Of a stretch of DNA of 64,000 nucleotides, positions 1 through 10,134 are shown piece by piece. How positions within the stretch are numbered: the stretch's first letter is position 1; each line of letters begins with the position of its first letter. This DNA is from Spongiibacter pelagi. Lineage in GTDB: Bacteria; Pseudomonadota; Gammaproteobacteria; Pseudomonadales; Spongiibacteraceae. The notes under the pieces are model-generated. The model saw nothing but the letters and a program-made list of their open reading frames with translations, did no database searches and was not told the DNA's origin. Position numbers and translations under genes: made by a program. The stretch lies in NCBI RefSeq assembly GCF_014705705.1, contig NZ_JACXLD010000001.1, forward strand, positions 744,001 through 808,000. The letters run 5' to 3'.

Positions 1-20
1 TGCAAGTCTGACCTGGCGGC

Positions 21-503
21 CTAGTGTTGATGGCCGCCTTCGCCGTGGGCGTGGCCGTGGCTGATTTCGTCGGCTGTTGCCTCACGGACATTGTCAATTT
101 TGATTTTGAAAGTCAGTGTTTTTCCCGCCAGTGGGTGGTTGCTGTCCACATCCACTGAAAATTTCCCTACTTTTATTACCGTGGCGGTGCGTGTGCCTTG
201 ATCGGTATTAAAGCGCACAATTTGGCCTGCCTTGATTTTGCCTTCGTGCTTTAAATATTTGGCCGGAATCCGCTGCTGCTGGTTCTCTTTGCGCAGGCCG
301 TAGGCCTCGGCGGGCGGCAGGGTCACTTCAAACTCATCGCCTGCGGTTTTACCCAGCATGGCTTTTTCCAAACCGGGAATAATATTGTTGGCGCCGTGCA
401 GGTAGAGTGTGGCGGTCTCGCCAAAATTGGATTCCAGCTCGGTGCCGTGTTCGTCTTGCAGCGAGTAAAAAAAACTGGTGACACTATTTTTGGCAATTTC
501 CAT
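21..503 (-). CDS. slyD: FKBP-type peptidyl-prolyl isomerase, SlyD-like
   Basis: Cytoplasmic peptidyl-prolyl cis-trans isomerase and metallochaperone-like protein of about 160 aa. The FKBP fold is seen in the stretch with LYLHGANNIIPGLEKAMLGK followed by a PPAEAYG segment. The inserted-flap (IF) chaperone domain characteristic of SlyD lies around residues 70-125. The C-terminus is His-rich (HGHAHGEGGHQH), as in nickel-binding SlyD tails, but much shorter than in E. coli. I chose the start at 503 (MEIAKNSV) because SlyD proteins begin at this point; the open frame extends 5 codons further. A GGCGGCC/GGCCGCC inverted repeat (15-38) overlaps the 3' end, without a T-run. Monocistronic and divergent from the next small gene. 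Confidence 0.9.
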   Translation of the reverse strand: MEIAKNSVTSFFYSLQDEHGTELESNFGETATLYLHGANNIIPGLEKAMLGKTAGDEFEVTLPPAEAYGLRKENQQQRIPAKYLKHEGKIKAGQIVRFNTDQGTRTATVIKVGKFSVDVDSNHPLAGKTLTFKIKIDNVREATADEISHGHAHGEGGHQH

Positions 504-622
504 TGTTCGCAATTCCACTGAGCGCCGATATTGGCGTTAAAAAAGACCGGCTATGGTAATTCTGTAAGGGCTGGGATGGTAGTATCTACTCGCTTTTTTG
601 AATTGATTTTGAGGTGATTGGA

Positions 623-808
623 ATGGGCGACGTACTGCCCTTTGCTAAGCGTAAGCCGGCCGCTAACAAGCAGGCAGGTACCCTTTGTCGCGAGGGGCAT
701 CATAAATGGAAAGTAGATAAAGCTAAGCAGTTTGATGTGAAGCAGGGGAAATTGGTAACGGTGTACCGTTGTGAGCGCTGTGGAAAGCTAAAAACGACAG
801 CCCACTAA
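623..808 (+). CDS. small Cys-containing protein of unknown function
   Basis: A 61-aa basic protein. It has one isolated Cys followed by GHHKW and a CERCG pair near the C-terminus, which looks like a small zinc-ribbon (C-x-H...CxxC). I do not recognise a named family. The ATG at 623 is preferred over an in-frame GTG at 614 because GAGG lies 8 bases before it. It stands alone between the SlyD-like gene (divergent) and the next minus-strand gene. Function unknown; nucleic-acid or metal binding would be inference only. Confidence 0.6.
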   Translation: MGDVLPFAKRKPAANKQAGTLCREGHHKWKVDKAKQFDVKQGKLVTVYRCERCGKLKTTAH

Positions 809-869
809 GTGGATTAGGGGCTGCCTGTATCGAGACCTGGGTGGAATCTCTAAAAAGGGGTATTCTCGA

Positions 870-1121
870 TCAGAAGGCCGCGCTGTTTAGCTCGGCACTG
901 ATATTGGCCAGCCAGTTTTGCGCTTCGTCCAGACCTTCAACGGCTTTTACCACGCTGGCAATACCGGTGAGGTGCTCCAGCAATAGTTTGCGCATTGAGA
1001 GATTGTGTTCTTGCGCCTGCTCCTGTAAAAACAGGAACGCCTGAGCGCTGATATCATCAATCTGCATCTGTTCGTTGTCTTCGCGGAAGTCCGCTAAGTT
1101 GATGATGTTTGAGTTAGCCAT
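870..1121 (-). CDS. hypothetical protein (83 aa)
   Basis: An acidic, probably helical protein beginning MANSNIINLADFREDN. The start at 1121 is supported by a strong GAGGAG Shine-Dalgarno 7-8 bases upstream; the longer frame to 1202 has no such support. No Cys, no membrane segment, no recognised domain. It lies just upstream of, and divergent from, parC. It may be a proteobacterial conserved hypothetical, but I cannot name the family. Confidence 0.6.
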   Translation of the reverse strand: MANSNIINLADFREDNEQMQIDDISAQAFLFLQEQAQEHNLSMRKLLLEHLTGIASVVKAVEGLDEAQNWLANISAELNSAAF

Positions 1122-1284
1122 CTTGCAACTCCTCTGTAATATGGTGAGAAGTATAGGAGTCGCCTTTGAGAATGACTCTTCGTAATTACCACTAGCTATC
1201 ATGCGTACAGTGCCTATGTAACGATATGGCTTAGTTTGGGTAGTTGCTGTCCTGAATTGTGTTTTAAGTAGATAACTATTTGAT

Positions 1285-3540
1285 ATGTCAGAAAATATTG
1301 TGATCGGCGACGATGGCGTCGAGCAAATTCCCCTAAAAACCTATACCGAGAAGGCGTATCTGGATTATTCCATGTACGTCATTCTTGACCGTGCCTTACC
1401 CAGCATTGCCGATGGCTTAAAGCCCGTGCAGCGCCGTATTGTTTACGCCATGAGTGAGCTGGGGCTTAAGGCCACGGCGAAATACAAGAAGTCGGCGCGT
1501 ACCGTAGGTGATGTTATTGGTAAGTTTCACCCCCACGGTGATAGTGCGGTATACGAAGCCATGGTGCTGATGTCGCAAGACTTCTCCTACCGCTATCCCT
1601 TGATTGATGGTCAGGGCAACTGGGGTTCGCCAGACGATCCTAAATCTTTCGCCGCGATGCGTTATACCGAATCGCGTCTGACCAAATATTCAGAAGTGCT
1701 GCTGAGTGAATTGGGGCAGGGCACCGTTGATTGGGTGCCAAATTTTGATGGCGCGATTGATGAACCCGCGACGTTGCCAGCGCGGGTGCCGAATATTCTC
1801 TTAAACGGTACCACCGGTATTGCGGTAGGTATGGCCACAGATATTCCGCCGCACAATCTGCGCGAGGTGGTGAGTGCCTGTATCCACCTGCTTGATGAGC
1901 CCAAGGCCAGCGTTGCTGATTTGTGTATGCACATCAAGGGGCCGGATTTTCCCACCGATGCCGAAATTATTACCCCTCAAGACGAACTGCATAAAATTTA
2001 TGAGCAGGGCCGTGGCTCGCTGAAAATGCGCGCAATTTGGCACTCAGAGGGCGATGATATTGTGATCAGCGCGCTGCCCCACCAGACTTCAGGTTCTAAA
2101 GTGTTGGAGCAAATTGCCCAGCAAATGCAGGCCAAAAAGTTGCCGATGGTCATCGACCTGCGCGACGAGTCAGATCACGAAAATCCCACCCGCTTGGTGA
2201 TTGTGCCGCGCTCTAACCGCATTGATAAAGAAGCGGTAATGAATCATTTGTTTGCCACAACAGATTTGGAAAAGAGCTACCGCGTTAACATGAATATGAT
2301 CGGCATTGATGGCCGACCTCAGGTGAAAAGCCTGGATAAAATTTTGGGCGAGTGGCTGACCTTCCGTGAAAGTACGACCCGTCGGCGTTTGGAATACCGC
2401 CTTGATAAGGTGTTGGCGCGTTTGCATATTTTGGATGGCTTGCTGATTGCCTTCCTTAATATCGATGAAGTTATCGCCATCATCCGCGAAGAGGACAAGC
2501 CCAAGCCGGTGCTGATGGAGCGCTTTGGGCTGAGCGATACTCAGGCCGAAGCGGTACTGGAATTGAAGTTACGCCATTTGGCGCGACTGGAAGAAATGAA
2601 AATTCGCGGTGAGCAAGAAGAGCTAGCCGCCGAGCGCGACAATCTTGAGCAGACCTTGGGTTCTCCACGACGGATGAAAAGCCTGCTGCGCAAAGAATTA
2701 TTGGCTGCTGCAGAGGAATTTGGTGATGAGCGCCGCTCGCCGCTGGTTGCCCGCACCGAGGCCCGCGCATTTGCCGAAGATGAGCTAGTCTCAGCCGAAC
2801 CTGTGACCGTTGTGCTTTCTGAAATGGGTTGGATTCGTGCCGCTAAAGGCCACGATATTGCCCCCACCTCATTGAGCTATAAATCGGGTGACCGTTTTAT
2901 GCTGGCGGCCAAGGGTCGCAGTAATCAATTAGTGACTATTCTGGACAGCACCGGTCGCAGTTATAGCGTTACGGCGCATACTCTGCCGTCAGCGCGGGGG
3001 CAGGGCGAGCCGCTAACGGGGCGGATTAACCCGCCGTCTGGGGTTGGCTTCCGCGGCATGATGATGGGCGCAGGAGACACGCTGTATCTTTTGGCTTCGA
3101 ATGCAGGTTATGGTTTCTTTGCCAAACTCGATGACCTGAATAGCAAAAACCGTGCGGGTAAAACTGCGCTGACCTTGCCGAAAGGGGCCTCGGTTATGCA
3201 GCCGGTGCCCGCCGGTGATCTGCAAGATTGTTTTGTTGCGGCCGTGACGAATGAAGGACGAATGCTGGTGTTTCCGGCCGAAGACCTGCCGGTAATGGCG
3301 CGGGGTAAGGGCAATAAGATGATCGGCATTCCCGGCGCTCGTGCGGCCAGTGGCGAAGAAACCATGGTCGGTATGGCGCTAATGCGCGAAGGCGATACGC
3401 TAAAAGTGCTTTCTGGTAAGCGCCATCTGTCGATGAAGATGTCTGAGCTGGATCACTACAAGGGCGAGCGTGGCCGGCGTGGTCACAAATTGCCGAGAGG
3501 TTTCCAGAAGGTGGATGGTCTGGAAATAAAGGCCGATTAA
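1285..3540 (+). CDS. parC: DNA topoisomerase IV subunit A
   Basis: ParC decatenates daughter chromosomes together with ParE (not in this window). The 751-aa length matches the proteobacterial family. The catalytic tyrosine is Y127 in AAMRYTE. The quinolone-resistance-determining region reads [10 protein letters not shown] with S87 and E91, the residues of drug-sensitive enzymes. The 5Y-CAP breakage-reunion domain fills the first ~480 residues, with the coiled-coil tower around 360-460. The C-terminal beta-pinwheel has degenerate GyrA-box-like blades. A rho-independent terminator follows directly. Its position next to an AhpA-like gene, serB and fimX reproduces Pseudomonas synteny. Confidence 0.97.
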   Translation: MSENIVIGDDGVEQIPLKTYTEKAYLDYSMYVILDRALPSIADGLKPVQRRIVYAMSELGLKATAKYKKSARTVGDVIGKFHPHGDSAVYEAMVLMSQDFSYRYPLIDGQGNWGSPDDPKSFAAMRYTESRLTKYSEVLLSELGQGTVDWVPNFDGAIDEPATLPARVPNILLNGTTGIAVGMATDIPPHNLREVVSACIHLLDEPKASVADLCMHIKGPDFPTDAEIITPQDELHKIYEQGRGSLKMRAIWHSEGDDIVISALPHQTSGSKVLEQIAQQMQAKKLPMVIDLRDESDHENPTRLVIVPRSNRIDKEAVMNHLFATTDLEKSYRVNMNMIGIDGRPQVKSLDKILGEWLTFRESTTRRRLEYRLDKVLARLHILDGLLIAFLNIDEVIAIIREEDKPKPVLMERFGLSDTQAEAVLELKLRHLARLEEMKIRGEQEELAAERDNLEQTLGSPRRMKSLLRKELLAAAEEFGDERRSPLVARTEARAFAEDELVSAEPVTVVLSEMGWIRAAKGHDIAPTSLSYKSGDRFMLAAKGRSNQLVTILDSTGRSYSVTAHTLPSARGQGEPLTGRINPPSGVGFRGMMMGAGDTLYLLASNAGYGFFAKLDDLNSKNRAGKTALTLPKGASVMQPVPAGDLQDCFVAAVTNEGRMLVFPAEDLPVMARGKGNKMIGIPGARAASGEETMVGMALMREGDTLKVLSGKRHLSMKMSELDHYKGERGRRGHKLPRGFQKVDGLEIKAD

Positions 3541-3570
3541 ATCTGCCCAATTGTAGTAGTTAAATAAATG

Positions 3571-3594
3571 AGCCCGGCAAATGCCGGGCTTTTT
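3571..3594 (+). terminator. rho-independent terminator after parC
   Basis: A 9-bp stem AGCCCGGCA / TGCCGGGCT (3571-3579 with 3582-3590) is followed by a T-run at 3590-3594. It sits 30 bases after the parC stop codon and abuts the stop codon of the convergent membrane-protein gene. Confidence 0.85.
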
Positions 3595-4772
3595 CAATCT
3601 TGGTCCTGTGATTGGAGCTGTTGTAGCTGAATTAGTTGTCGCGCTAGTAGCTCGTCATAGGGCGGCGACATCTGAGTCACTTCCTGACCCTCCCGGTCGA
3701 CCCAATTACTCAAGGCCTCGTGCTCAAGCAGGCTTTCTTCAAGCCATATACCGTTGCCGCTATTCGTGGTGCGGTGCAGGTTTTCAACAATTTCGGCTTC
3801 GATGAGTTTTCCGCGCCACGGCTCGGCGAGGAAATTTGCTGGCGCGATTGCGCATCGTGCTTTCAGCAGACTGTCCAGTTTGGTAAATAACTCCGCACAA
3901 CACAGCGCGCGAAACAGGGGCGCATCGGCATCGCGGCGCTCATAAAAGCGCAGACTCAAACCGTTGTGGTAGTTGAAAAACAACTCACCTTGGTAGAGTC
4001 GGGCGATGGTTTCTGCGCGAGCGATAGCGGCTTTAATTTGCTCTTCCAACATTTCGTTGGTCATCTGCTTGCGCAGCTTCGCCAGTTGTTGCCATTGGCA
4101 GTGCAGAATGACATAGCGGCGCTGCTGCTGACTTTGTTCTGGCAGCAGGTGAATTTGCGGCTGGTGAATTTCTTGCAATAAGTCACCGAGGCTATCTTCG
4201 CCTGTGTAGGGGCTGCGATCGTCTCGCAAAGGTTGTGAGAGCCTAGCGCGGGCGAGTTGTAGTAGATCTTCTAGCTTGTTGATGGGCACGGCAATTAGGG
4301 AATAGGCCAGTGCGCAGAGAATGGCACTGAGTAGTAATAAGGTGCTGCCCAGATCAGAAATTTCTTGGGTGATGCGGCTGCCGTCCAGATCGAGAGAGAC
4401 TTGGCCCAAGGTGCCAATATCGGCAGCAATATCCGCTTGATAGCGCAGCGCTTCCTCATTGGGACTGCCGGTTTCAGCCAGGCTTTCCCCTTCGGCATCA
4501 TCGATCCGGATATGCTTAACCAAACGGCTGCTGGCGTAATCTTGCAAAATGGCTTGCAGACTTATTTGGTCATTACGCAATAAGGCTTGTTGCGATTGCG
4601 AGGCCAGTTGTACGACCCACTGCTTGCCAATGAGGTCGGTGGTTTCAACTAAGATTTGGCGGCTGGCGGTAACGCTGCTAATAAGTAGTGTCAGCCCGGT
4701 GACAGCACAGAGCAGGGCGGCGGCGAGGCCACATTTAACCGAAAGCGGCAGGCGAAGAAGCAGGCCAAGCAT
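3594..4772 (-). CDS. AhpA/YtjB-like inner-membrane protein
   Basis: A 392-aa membrane protein. An N-terminal transmembrane helix (about 13-33) is followed by a periplasmic sensor-like domain (about 35-135), a second helix (about 142-162) and a long charged cytoplasmic tail containing Q-rich segments. The topology and the position divergent from serB match the YtjB (Smp)/AhpA family, which lies beside serB in enterics and Pseudomonas. The molecular function of that family is poorly defined; Pseudomonas AhpA has been connected with envelope and haemolysis phenotypes. RBS AGGAAA lies just upstream of the ATG. It converges on parC and shares the terminator region. Confidence 0.7.
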   Translation of the reverse strand: MLGLLLRLPLSVKCGLAAALLCAVTGLTLLISSVTASRQILVETTDLIGKQWVVQLASQSQQALLRNDQISLQAILQDYASSRLVKHIRIDDAEGESLAETGSPNEEALRYQADIAADIGTLGQVSLDLDGSRITQEISDLGSTLLLLSAILCALAYSLIAVPINKLEDLLQLARARLSQPLRDDRSPYTGEDSLGDLLQEIHQPQIHLLPEQSQQQRRYVILHCQWQQLAKLRKQMTNEMLEEQIKAAIARAETIARLYQGELFFNYHNGLSLRFYERRDADAPLFRALCCAELFTKLDSLLKARCAIAPANFLAEPWRGKLIEAEIVENLHRTTNSGNGIWLEESLLEHEALSNWVDREGQEVTQMSPPYDELLARQLIQLQQLQSQDQD

Positions 4773-4917
4773 TGTGATTTCCTATCTTTTTACTGCGGCC
4801 AAGTATAAAGGAAGCCTTGATTAATTACTGCGCTTGAAAACTTAGGGCTGGCGGTACTTGGGTGCAGCCCTCACAGTGAGTAGAATACGGCGCTTAGCCA
4901 TTGTGGGTGTGTTGCAC

Positions 4918-6162
4918 GTGAACGAAATTATCATGATCAATATCTCTGGGGATGATCGCCCCGGAGTAACCAGCTCTATTACCGGCATACTGGCCGACCA
5001 CGATGCAACGGTGCTGGATATCGGTCAGGCGGTGATTCATAACACCTTGTCGCTGGGCTTGTTAGTGGATGTGCCAGCGGGGATTGAATCGGCGACGATT
5101 CTGAAAGACGTGCTGTTCCGCTGCCATGCTATGGGTTTGCAAGTGCGCTTTTTGCCCGTGACCGCTCAAAGTTATGAGCAGTGGGTTTCTGGGCGAGGCA
5201 AGCAACGCCATATTGTGACCTTGCTGGCGCGGCAGATTTCGGCGCTTCATATCGCGCAAGTTACGGAAATTGTGGCTCGCTACGGGCTGAATATTGATCG
5301 CATTGAACGCCTTTCGGGCCGGGTGTCACTGCTGGAAAATGGCACCGTAGATCAGCGGCAAAAGGCGCGCTCATCAGTTGAGTTGTCGGTGCGCGGCTTT
5401 TTGGAAGATCCAACGGATTTTCGACGCGAGTTGCTGCAACTGGCCAATGAGGCCGATATCGATATCGCCTATCAAGAAGACAGCATGTTCCGCCGTACCC
5501 GCCGTTTGGTCGCCTTTGATATGGATTCAACCTTGATTGAAGCCGAGGTGATTGACGAGCTGGCTAAAGCTGCGGGTGTGGGCGATCAGGTGGCGGAAAT
5601 TACCGAGCGCGCCATGCGTGGAGAGCTGGATTTTACCGAGAGTTTTCAAGCGCGTGTGGCCTTGCTGGAAGGTCTGGAAGAGTCTGTTTTACAGGGTATT
5701 GCTGAGCGCCTGCCGATTACCGAGGGTGCAGAGCGTCTTATTTCTACCCTGAAAAAATTGGGCTATAAAACGGCGATACTCTCCGGCGGCTTCACTTATT
5801 TTGGCCATTATCTACAGCGTAAGCTCGGCATCGACTATGTGTACGCCAATGAATTGCCAGTTGAAGAGGGTCGGGTGACCGGCAAGGTTGTTGGCCGTGT
5901 TGTTGATGGTCAGCGCAAGGCTGAGCTATTGCAGGAAATTGCGCAGCGCGAAGGCATAGATATGGAGCAGGTCATTGCGGTGGGTGATGGTGCCAACGAT
6001 TTGCCAATGCTGAGCGCGGCCGGTTTGGGCATTGCATTCCATGCCAAGCCAATTGTGCGCCAGAGTGCCAAGCAATCGATCTCGACTCTTGGCTTGGACA
6101 GTATTCTTTACCTGCTCGGCATCAGTGATAATTTGGCGCCGGGCCAAGCGAACGTGTTGTAG
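4918..6162 (+). CDS. serB: phosphoserine phosphatase
   Basis: Catalyses the last step of L-serine synthesis, O-phosphoserine to serine, in the cytoplasm. From the chosen GTG at 4918 the protein has 414 aa. Two N-terminal ACT-type regulatory domains (about 1-90 and 95-180; first motif INISGDDRPG) precede a HAD phosphatase domain with DMDSTLIEAE, where D201 is the nucleophile and D203 the acid/base. Motif II is SGGFTYF and motif III GDGANDLPM. The GTG start reproduces the Pseudomonas SerB N-terminus; the 20 upstream residues have no counterpart. It ends 4 bases before the stop of the convergent fimX-like gene. Confidence 0.95.
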   Translation: MNEIIMINISGDDRPGVTSSITGILADHDATVLDIGQAVIHNTLSLGLLVDVPAGIESATILKDVLFRCHAMGLQVRFLPVTAQSYEQWVSGRGKQRHIVTLLARQISALHIAQVTEIVARYGLNIDRIERLSGRVSLLENGTVDQRQKARSSVELSVRGFLEDPTDFRRELLQLANEADIDIAYQEDSMFRRTRRLVAFDMDSTLIEAEVIDELAKAAGVGDQVAEITERAMRGELDFTESFQARVALLEGLEESVLQGIAERLPITEGAERLISTLKKLGYKTAILSGGFTYFGHYLQRKLGIDYVYANELPVEEGRVTGKVVGRVVDGQRKAELLQEIAQREGIDMEQVIAVGDGANDLPMLSAAGLGIAFHAKPIVRQSAKQSISTLGLDSILYLLGISDNLAPGQANVL

Positions 6163-6166
6163 GCGG

Positions 6167-8167
6167 TTAAAAGCTGGAAAACTCGTAACTCATGCTCGGC
6201 TGAGGTTCGTTGATATAACTGCCCTGAATAAAATCGGGGCCAATTTGCCAGAGGTTAGCTAAGGCGGCGGCGCTGGTCACATTGGGTATAGTAATTCTCG
6301 CCTGCAGCTCTTTGGCGAGCTGCACAAAGCGGCGAACGTCTTCGTTACTAATTGTCTCTTCTTTGCGAATGCCCGGTTTGACCATGCTGGGCTGTAAGTG
6401 GCTAAGGAATTTATTCCCCTCTTCATTGCGACAGAAATTCCGCACAGCTAATCTCATGCCCAGGCTACTGAGTTGACGATTAAAGTCCAAAGCCAGCTTT
6501 AAATTGCTGGCAATGCTCTGCTCGCTAAATTGTAGAATCACGGCCTCCGTCGGCAGCCCGGAGGCGCGAATTGCCACTGTAAGCCAAGGGCAAAACTCGG
6601 TGTCGTGGAAGACGTTGCTGCTCAGGTTGATAACCAGTACGGTTTCTTCTCCAGCTTGACGCTTATGAGAAAGTTGCTTGGTTGCCTCCATCACAATCCA
6701 GCGGTCTAATTTATTGTCGTGGGGCTCGCGCTCAATGGTACGCAACAGCTCGCCGCCACTGACTTCGTCTTCTTCCCGGTCCTTAATGTCTAGCTGAACC
6801 TCGTAGTAATCGCCGTGGGCGTCACCCAAATTGACCATGGGCTGGTAAAGCAATTGTAGGCGCTTGTCGGCAATGGCTTCGGCAACCACTTCCGATACCG
6901 AGTTTTTCTGAGTGAGTTGCTGGCGATCTTTTGCGAAAATTTGAGACCGGTTGCCACCTTCAATCTGTAACTTTTTCAGAAGTCCGAAACTGCTTTTTAT
7001 GGCCAATTCCGAGCTGGGTGGTGTCAGATGATTAATGGGATAGATCACCCCGGTGATGGTGCATTGCTGGGACTTGTTATGGGTTTCAAACATTTGCCCT
7101 TCAATGGTATGCCCAAGTTTCTGAACCATATCTAGCGTGTTATTGCTTGGCAGCTTACTGAGCGCGCAAAAAATATCGTCGGCCAGCCGCCCCCAGAGTT
7201 GAACGTCCAATTTGTTTTGCAGGGTTTGGCTTAAATTGCTGACCAGCTGCTCCATGTCGAGCACGCCAAACTGGCTGCGTATCTCACTGTAATCATCCAA
7301 GCCAATCATAATCATGGCGTGATTATTATTGCGCTCGCCGTCTAAAAACGCCTGTAACAATGACAGGAAGTGTTGGCGTGAGGCAAAGCCAGTACTGATG
7401 TCAGTGAGCCCGCCGCCGGTCTGCAAGTCCTGCTCCTGTAGCGTGAGCTGAATGCAGCTCTCACCCTCATAACTGGCTAAAGAGCCCAGACACTTCAGCC
7501 GCAGAGATTCTTCTTCCTTGATAAACCGCACTTCAATCGGTGGGCTTTCTTCTTCCTGTTCGACTTTTTTTAGCAGGCCTTTTAGAACTTCTTGGTCTTG
7601 GGTTTGAACCAGGTCAATGATGGGGAAGCCGTCCAACTCTTCGGTGCCCAGCAGGGACCAAAAGCGGGGGTTGGCGTGAATAATCATGCCGTCGATAACA
7701 TAGCAAATGGCATCGTTATGTTCGCTAAGAAGTAACTGATTACGATGGCTGGAGGCTTCCAGCTCTTTGCGTAGCGCTCCCAGCTCTCTTTGTAGGGCAA
7801 GGCTGCGCAATTCTCTTTGGCAGGCTTGAACAAGTCTGGGCATTTCATCGCGACTAAATACGCCGGCCAGTGCAGGATCGAGCTGCTGTTCCTGCGCGCC
7901 ATCTGAAATCATTAATATAGGTAAATGACTTTTGTGCAGGCGGGTCAATATGTCCTGAATTTGCTTGGGCGAAATCTCGTTTTGATGTTCGTCCAGAAAA
8001 ATCAAATCCCAGTCTTTATCTTCTAGCAGCTTGGGTAATTGCTCGGTAGTGTGAGCATTGTGTTCACGGACAATATTGCCAGCTTGGCGGAAGCGACTAA
8101 TGAGCTGGCTGATGTCGTCGTCGCCGAGCTGGATAAATAACGCGTTTATTATGGGGTTTATGGTCAT
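6167..8167 (-). CDS. fimX: FimX-like degenerate c-di-GMP receptor (REC-PAS-GGDEF-EAL)
   Basis: A 666-aa protein with a degenerate receiver domain (about 8-120), a PAS domain (about 145-255), a degenerate GGDEF domain (about 275-425; LADDIF replaces GGDEF) and a degenerate EAL domain (about 430-660; EVQ replaces EAL). In Pseudomonas FimX, likewise degenerate at both motifs, the protein binds c-di-GMP with its EAL domain and promotes type IV pilus assembly from a cell pole. Domain order, length and position beside serB agree with fimX. The missing catalytic residues argue for a receptor and not an enzyme. The start at 8167 is the first ATG; no clear RBS is visible. Confidence 0.8.
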   Translation of the reverse strand: MTINPIINALFIQLGDDDISQLISRFRQAGNIVREHNAHTTEQLPKLLEDKDWDLIFLDEHQNEISPKQIQDILTRLHKSHLPILMISDGAQEQQLDPALAGVFSRDEMPRLVQACQRELRSLALQRELGALRKELEASSHRNQLLLSEHNDAICYVIDGMIIHANPRFWSLLGTEELDGFPIIDLVQTQDQEVLKGLLKKVEQEEESPPIEVRFIKEEESLRLKCLGSLASYEGESCIQLTLQEQDLQTGGGLTDISTGFASRQHFLSLLQAFLDGERNNNHAMIMIGLDDYSEIRSQFGVLDMEQLVSNLSQTLQNKLDVQLWGRLADDIFCALSKLPSNNTLDMVQKLGHTIEGQMFETHNKSQQCTITGVIYPINHLTPPSSELAIKSSFGLLKKLQIEGGNRSQIFAKDRQQLTQKNSVSEVVAEAIADKRLQLLYQPMVNLGDAHGDYYEVQLDIKDREEDEVSGGELLRTIEREPHDNKLDRWIVMEATKQLSHKRQAGEETVLVINLSSNVFHDTEFCPWLTVAIRASGLPTEAVILQFSEQSIASNLKLALDFNRQLSSLGMRLAVRNFCRNEEGNKFLSHLQPSMVKPGIRKEETISNEDVRRFVQLAKELQARITIPNVTSAAALANLWQIGPDFIQGSYINEPQPSMSYEFSSF

Positions 8168-8270
8168 CAAGGAAACTGGGTAACGTCTAAAGGGTTTACT
8201 TTACAGAGAAATGTAAAAAAATCTTCGGCACCAGTCACAGGCTGTGGAGAAACTCCCACCCTTGTAGGGG

Positions 8271-10064
8271 CTAGAGAATATCCCAAAGCTTGTGAAACTG
8301 ATCCTCGTCCTCTGTCTTACCTTCCTTGGGCGCTTCTTTGCCAGCATACACCTGTGCAGGTTGCAGGTCGCGGTAACTGAACAGCTTATAGGCAATCTGA
8401 TTTTCAAGCGATTCAATCAGGCGAATGCGGCTGGTAAAGCCATTTTGCTGAATTTCTAGGGTGCGGCCTTCTTCAAAGCCGGCAATGCCGGTGAGCAGAA
8501 TACGCTGCGGCGTGCCGTCGCTGGCCGCTGGCAGTAAAAAGGCGCGCTGGTAATCGCGGTTGGACAGGCCCGATTGAACTAGGCAGGCGCTACACGGCTC
8601 GCAATCACTGGAAAAAATCTGCACACCAAATTGATGGCTGGCGTCGCTTCTCAGCCAGCGCACGGTGCCCAGTCGCCAGTTGTCATACTGTTCGCTTTTA
8701 ACGGCAATCACTTCGCCAGTTCGAATATTTTGGCTGCCGTCATCTGGCCACTCTAGGCGGAATCCTGTTGGGCTGTAATCTAAAGCTTTTAACGATAGGG
8801 TTTGATAGCTGGTATCAGACTTTGTGGCAGACTTAGGACTGTGGTCATTGGCAACGGGCAGGCTGTAATCGATCTCTTCAATTAAGTGCTCGCGATTGCC
8901 TTTAGCAAAAGGGTCTGCATCAGGGTCGCGTGTATCAACGGAGTTATTTGACCCCCACACATCAACCGGAATATCGCGTTCTTCGCCCCAAACAATGTCT
9001 TGTTTTTCGCCGGGCTCATACTGAAAACTTGTGAAATCACTGCCGTGGGCAATGAAATAATGGCTGGCATTGATGCCCAGTGCGAATTGCACGGTTTCGT
9101 TGCAGGCAATGCGGTCTGAGGCCCGCTCGGTAGATGAGCGCCAAGCGGTGCAGAGCTGCATCAATATCGCTTCGGGCATATGGTATTGCTTGCCGGTGAT
9201 ATTGATCTTATTGCTTAGTGCTTTCGGTGTTAGCTCCATGCGGCTGGTGTCTAGCCCAAGCCAGCCGGGGGCGGGTGCCCGTTGAGAAAGCTCTCGGTAA
9301 ATAGGTGGTGTATCGGCGCTGGGGTCAATCAGAAAGGTGCATTGCTCAAGGCTGCGGTGGCGTATCAGTGCATCAGCACTCCAATAACGCAGGCCGAAAA
9401 ATACCTGATCGATATAGCGTTGTGGAATTTGGTGGGTGCGGCTGCAAGAGAGAAGCAGTGCACGGGCGTACATTAATTCAATAGTGCCGTTTTCATTGCC
9501 CTGCTCGGGAATCTTAACGCCTTCCAATTTGTTTGCTGCGGCAGCGAGATAAACGCTGTGCAGATTGCGCCAGAAGCTAGCGGAGGCCGGGCGGTAGAGT
9601 TTGTAATTGCGCAGCAGGGTACAGCAGTATTCGTTGATGGCTTGATAGAGCGCGCGCGCCATTAAGTCTTTGGGTTTGATAAAGCGGCTGCTGTGTTCAA
9701 GGTCAACAAAGACTTGGCAGTAACCCGTGGCCATCAAGCGATTTAAGGTGCTTGAAAGTTGGGCAATTTGCGCGGCCTTCTCGGGTAGGGCAATGGGCTG
9801 ATTGGTGTAAAACCGAGACAGGCTTTTGGTGGTTTGATGGATGATGGGAGAGAGACTCTCCAAGACTTCAATCCGGGTTTTACCATCGATCTTAACGTGG
9901 CTGAGTTCAGCGAGCGCCTTATAAAGCTGACGGCTGGTTTCACCAAGATTGGTGACCGGCAGTTGGTTTTTCCACTCGCGTACTGACTTGGCATCCAGTT
10001 CGAACAGGCTCAGTTTCTGCCGATCTTGTTCGGGGAGTGGGATGTGTAAGCTCGACTTGGACAT
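8271..10064 (-). CDS. PilZ-like domain protein next to fimX
   Basis: A 597-aa soluble protein without signal peptide. The first ~400 residues are largely helical and of unrecognised family. A disordered, acidic stretch (about 400-435) precedes a C-terminal beta-rich region with DYSPTGFRLEW and later GTVRWLR. This resembles the D/NxSxxG core of a PilZ c-di-GMP-binding domain, but I do not see a clean upstream RxxxR. It lies upstream of the FimX-like gene, same strand, 103 bases apart. As I recall, a protein of similar kind adjoins fimX in Pseudomonas. A partner role in c-di-GMP or pilus control is inference from context. Confidence 0.6.
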   Translation of the reverse strand: MSKSSLHIPLPEQDRQKLSLFELDAKSVREWKNQLPVTNLGETSRQLYKALAELSHVKIDGKTRIEVLESLSPIIHQTTKSLSRFYTNQPIALPEKAAQIAQLSSTLNRLMATGYCQVFVDLEHSSRFIKPKDLMARALYQAINEYCCTLLRNYKLYRPASASFWRNLHSVYLAAAANKLEGVKIPEQGNENGTIELMYARALLLSCSRTHQIPQRYIDQVFFGLRYWSADALIRHRSLEQCTFLIDPSADTPPIYRELSQRAPAPGWLGLDTSRMELTPKALSNKINITGKQYHMPEAILMQLCTAWRSSTERASDRIACNETVQFALGINASHYFIAHGSDFTSFQYEPGEKQDIVWGEERDIPVDVWGSNNSVDTRDPDADPFAKGNREHLIEEIDYSLPVANDHSPKSATKSDTSYQTLSLKALDYSPTGFRLEWPDDGSQNIRTGEVIAVKSEQYDNWRLGTVRWLRSDASHQFGVQIFSSDCEPCSACLVQSGLSNRDYQRAFLLPAASDGTPQRILLTGIAGFEEGRTLEIQQNGFTSRIRLIESLENQIAYKLFSYRDLQPAQVYAGKEAPKEGKTEDEDQFHKLWDIL

Positions 10065-10134
10065 AATGCGCTTTTGCCGGAGTTTATAAATTAATCAAAA
10101 AGTATAACTTATTGTTTTATTGACAATAATTCAA

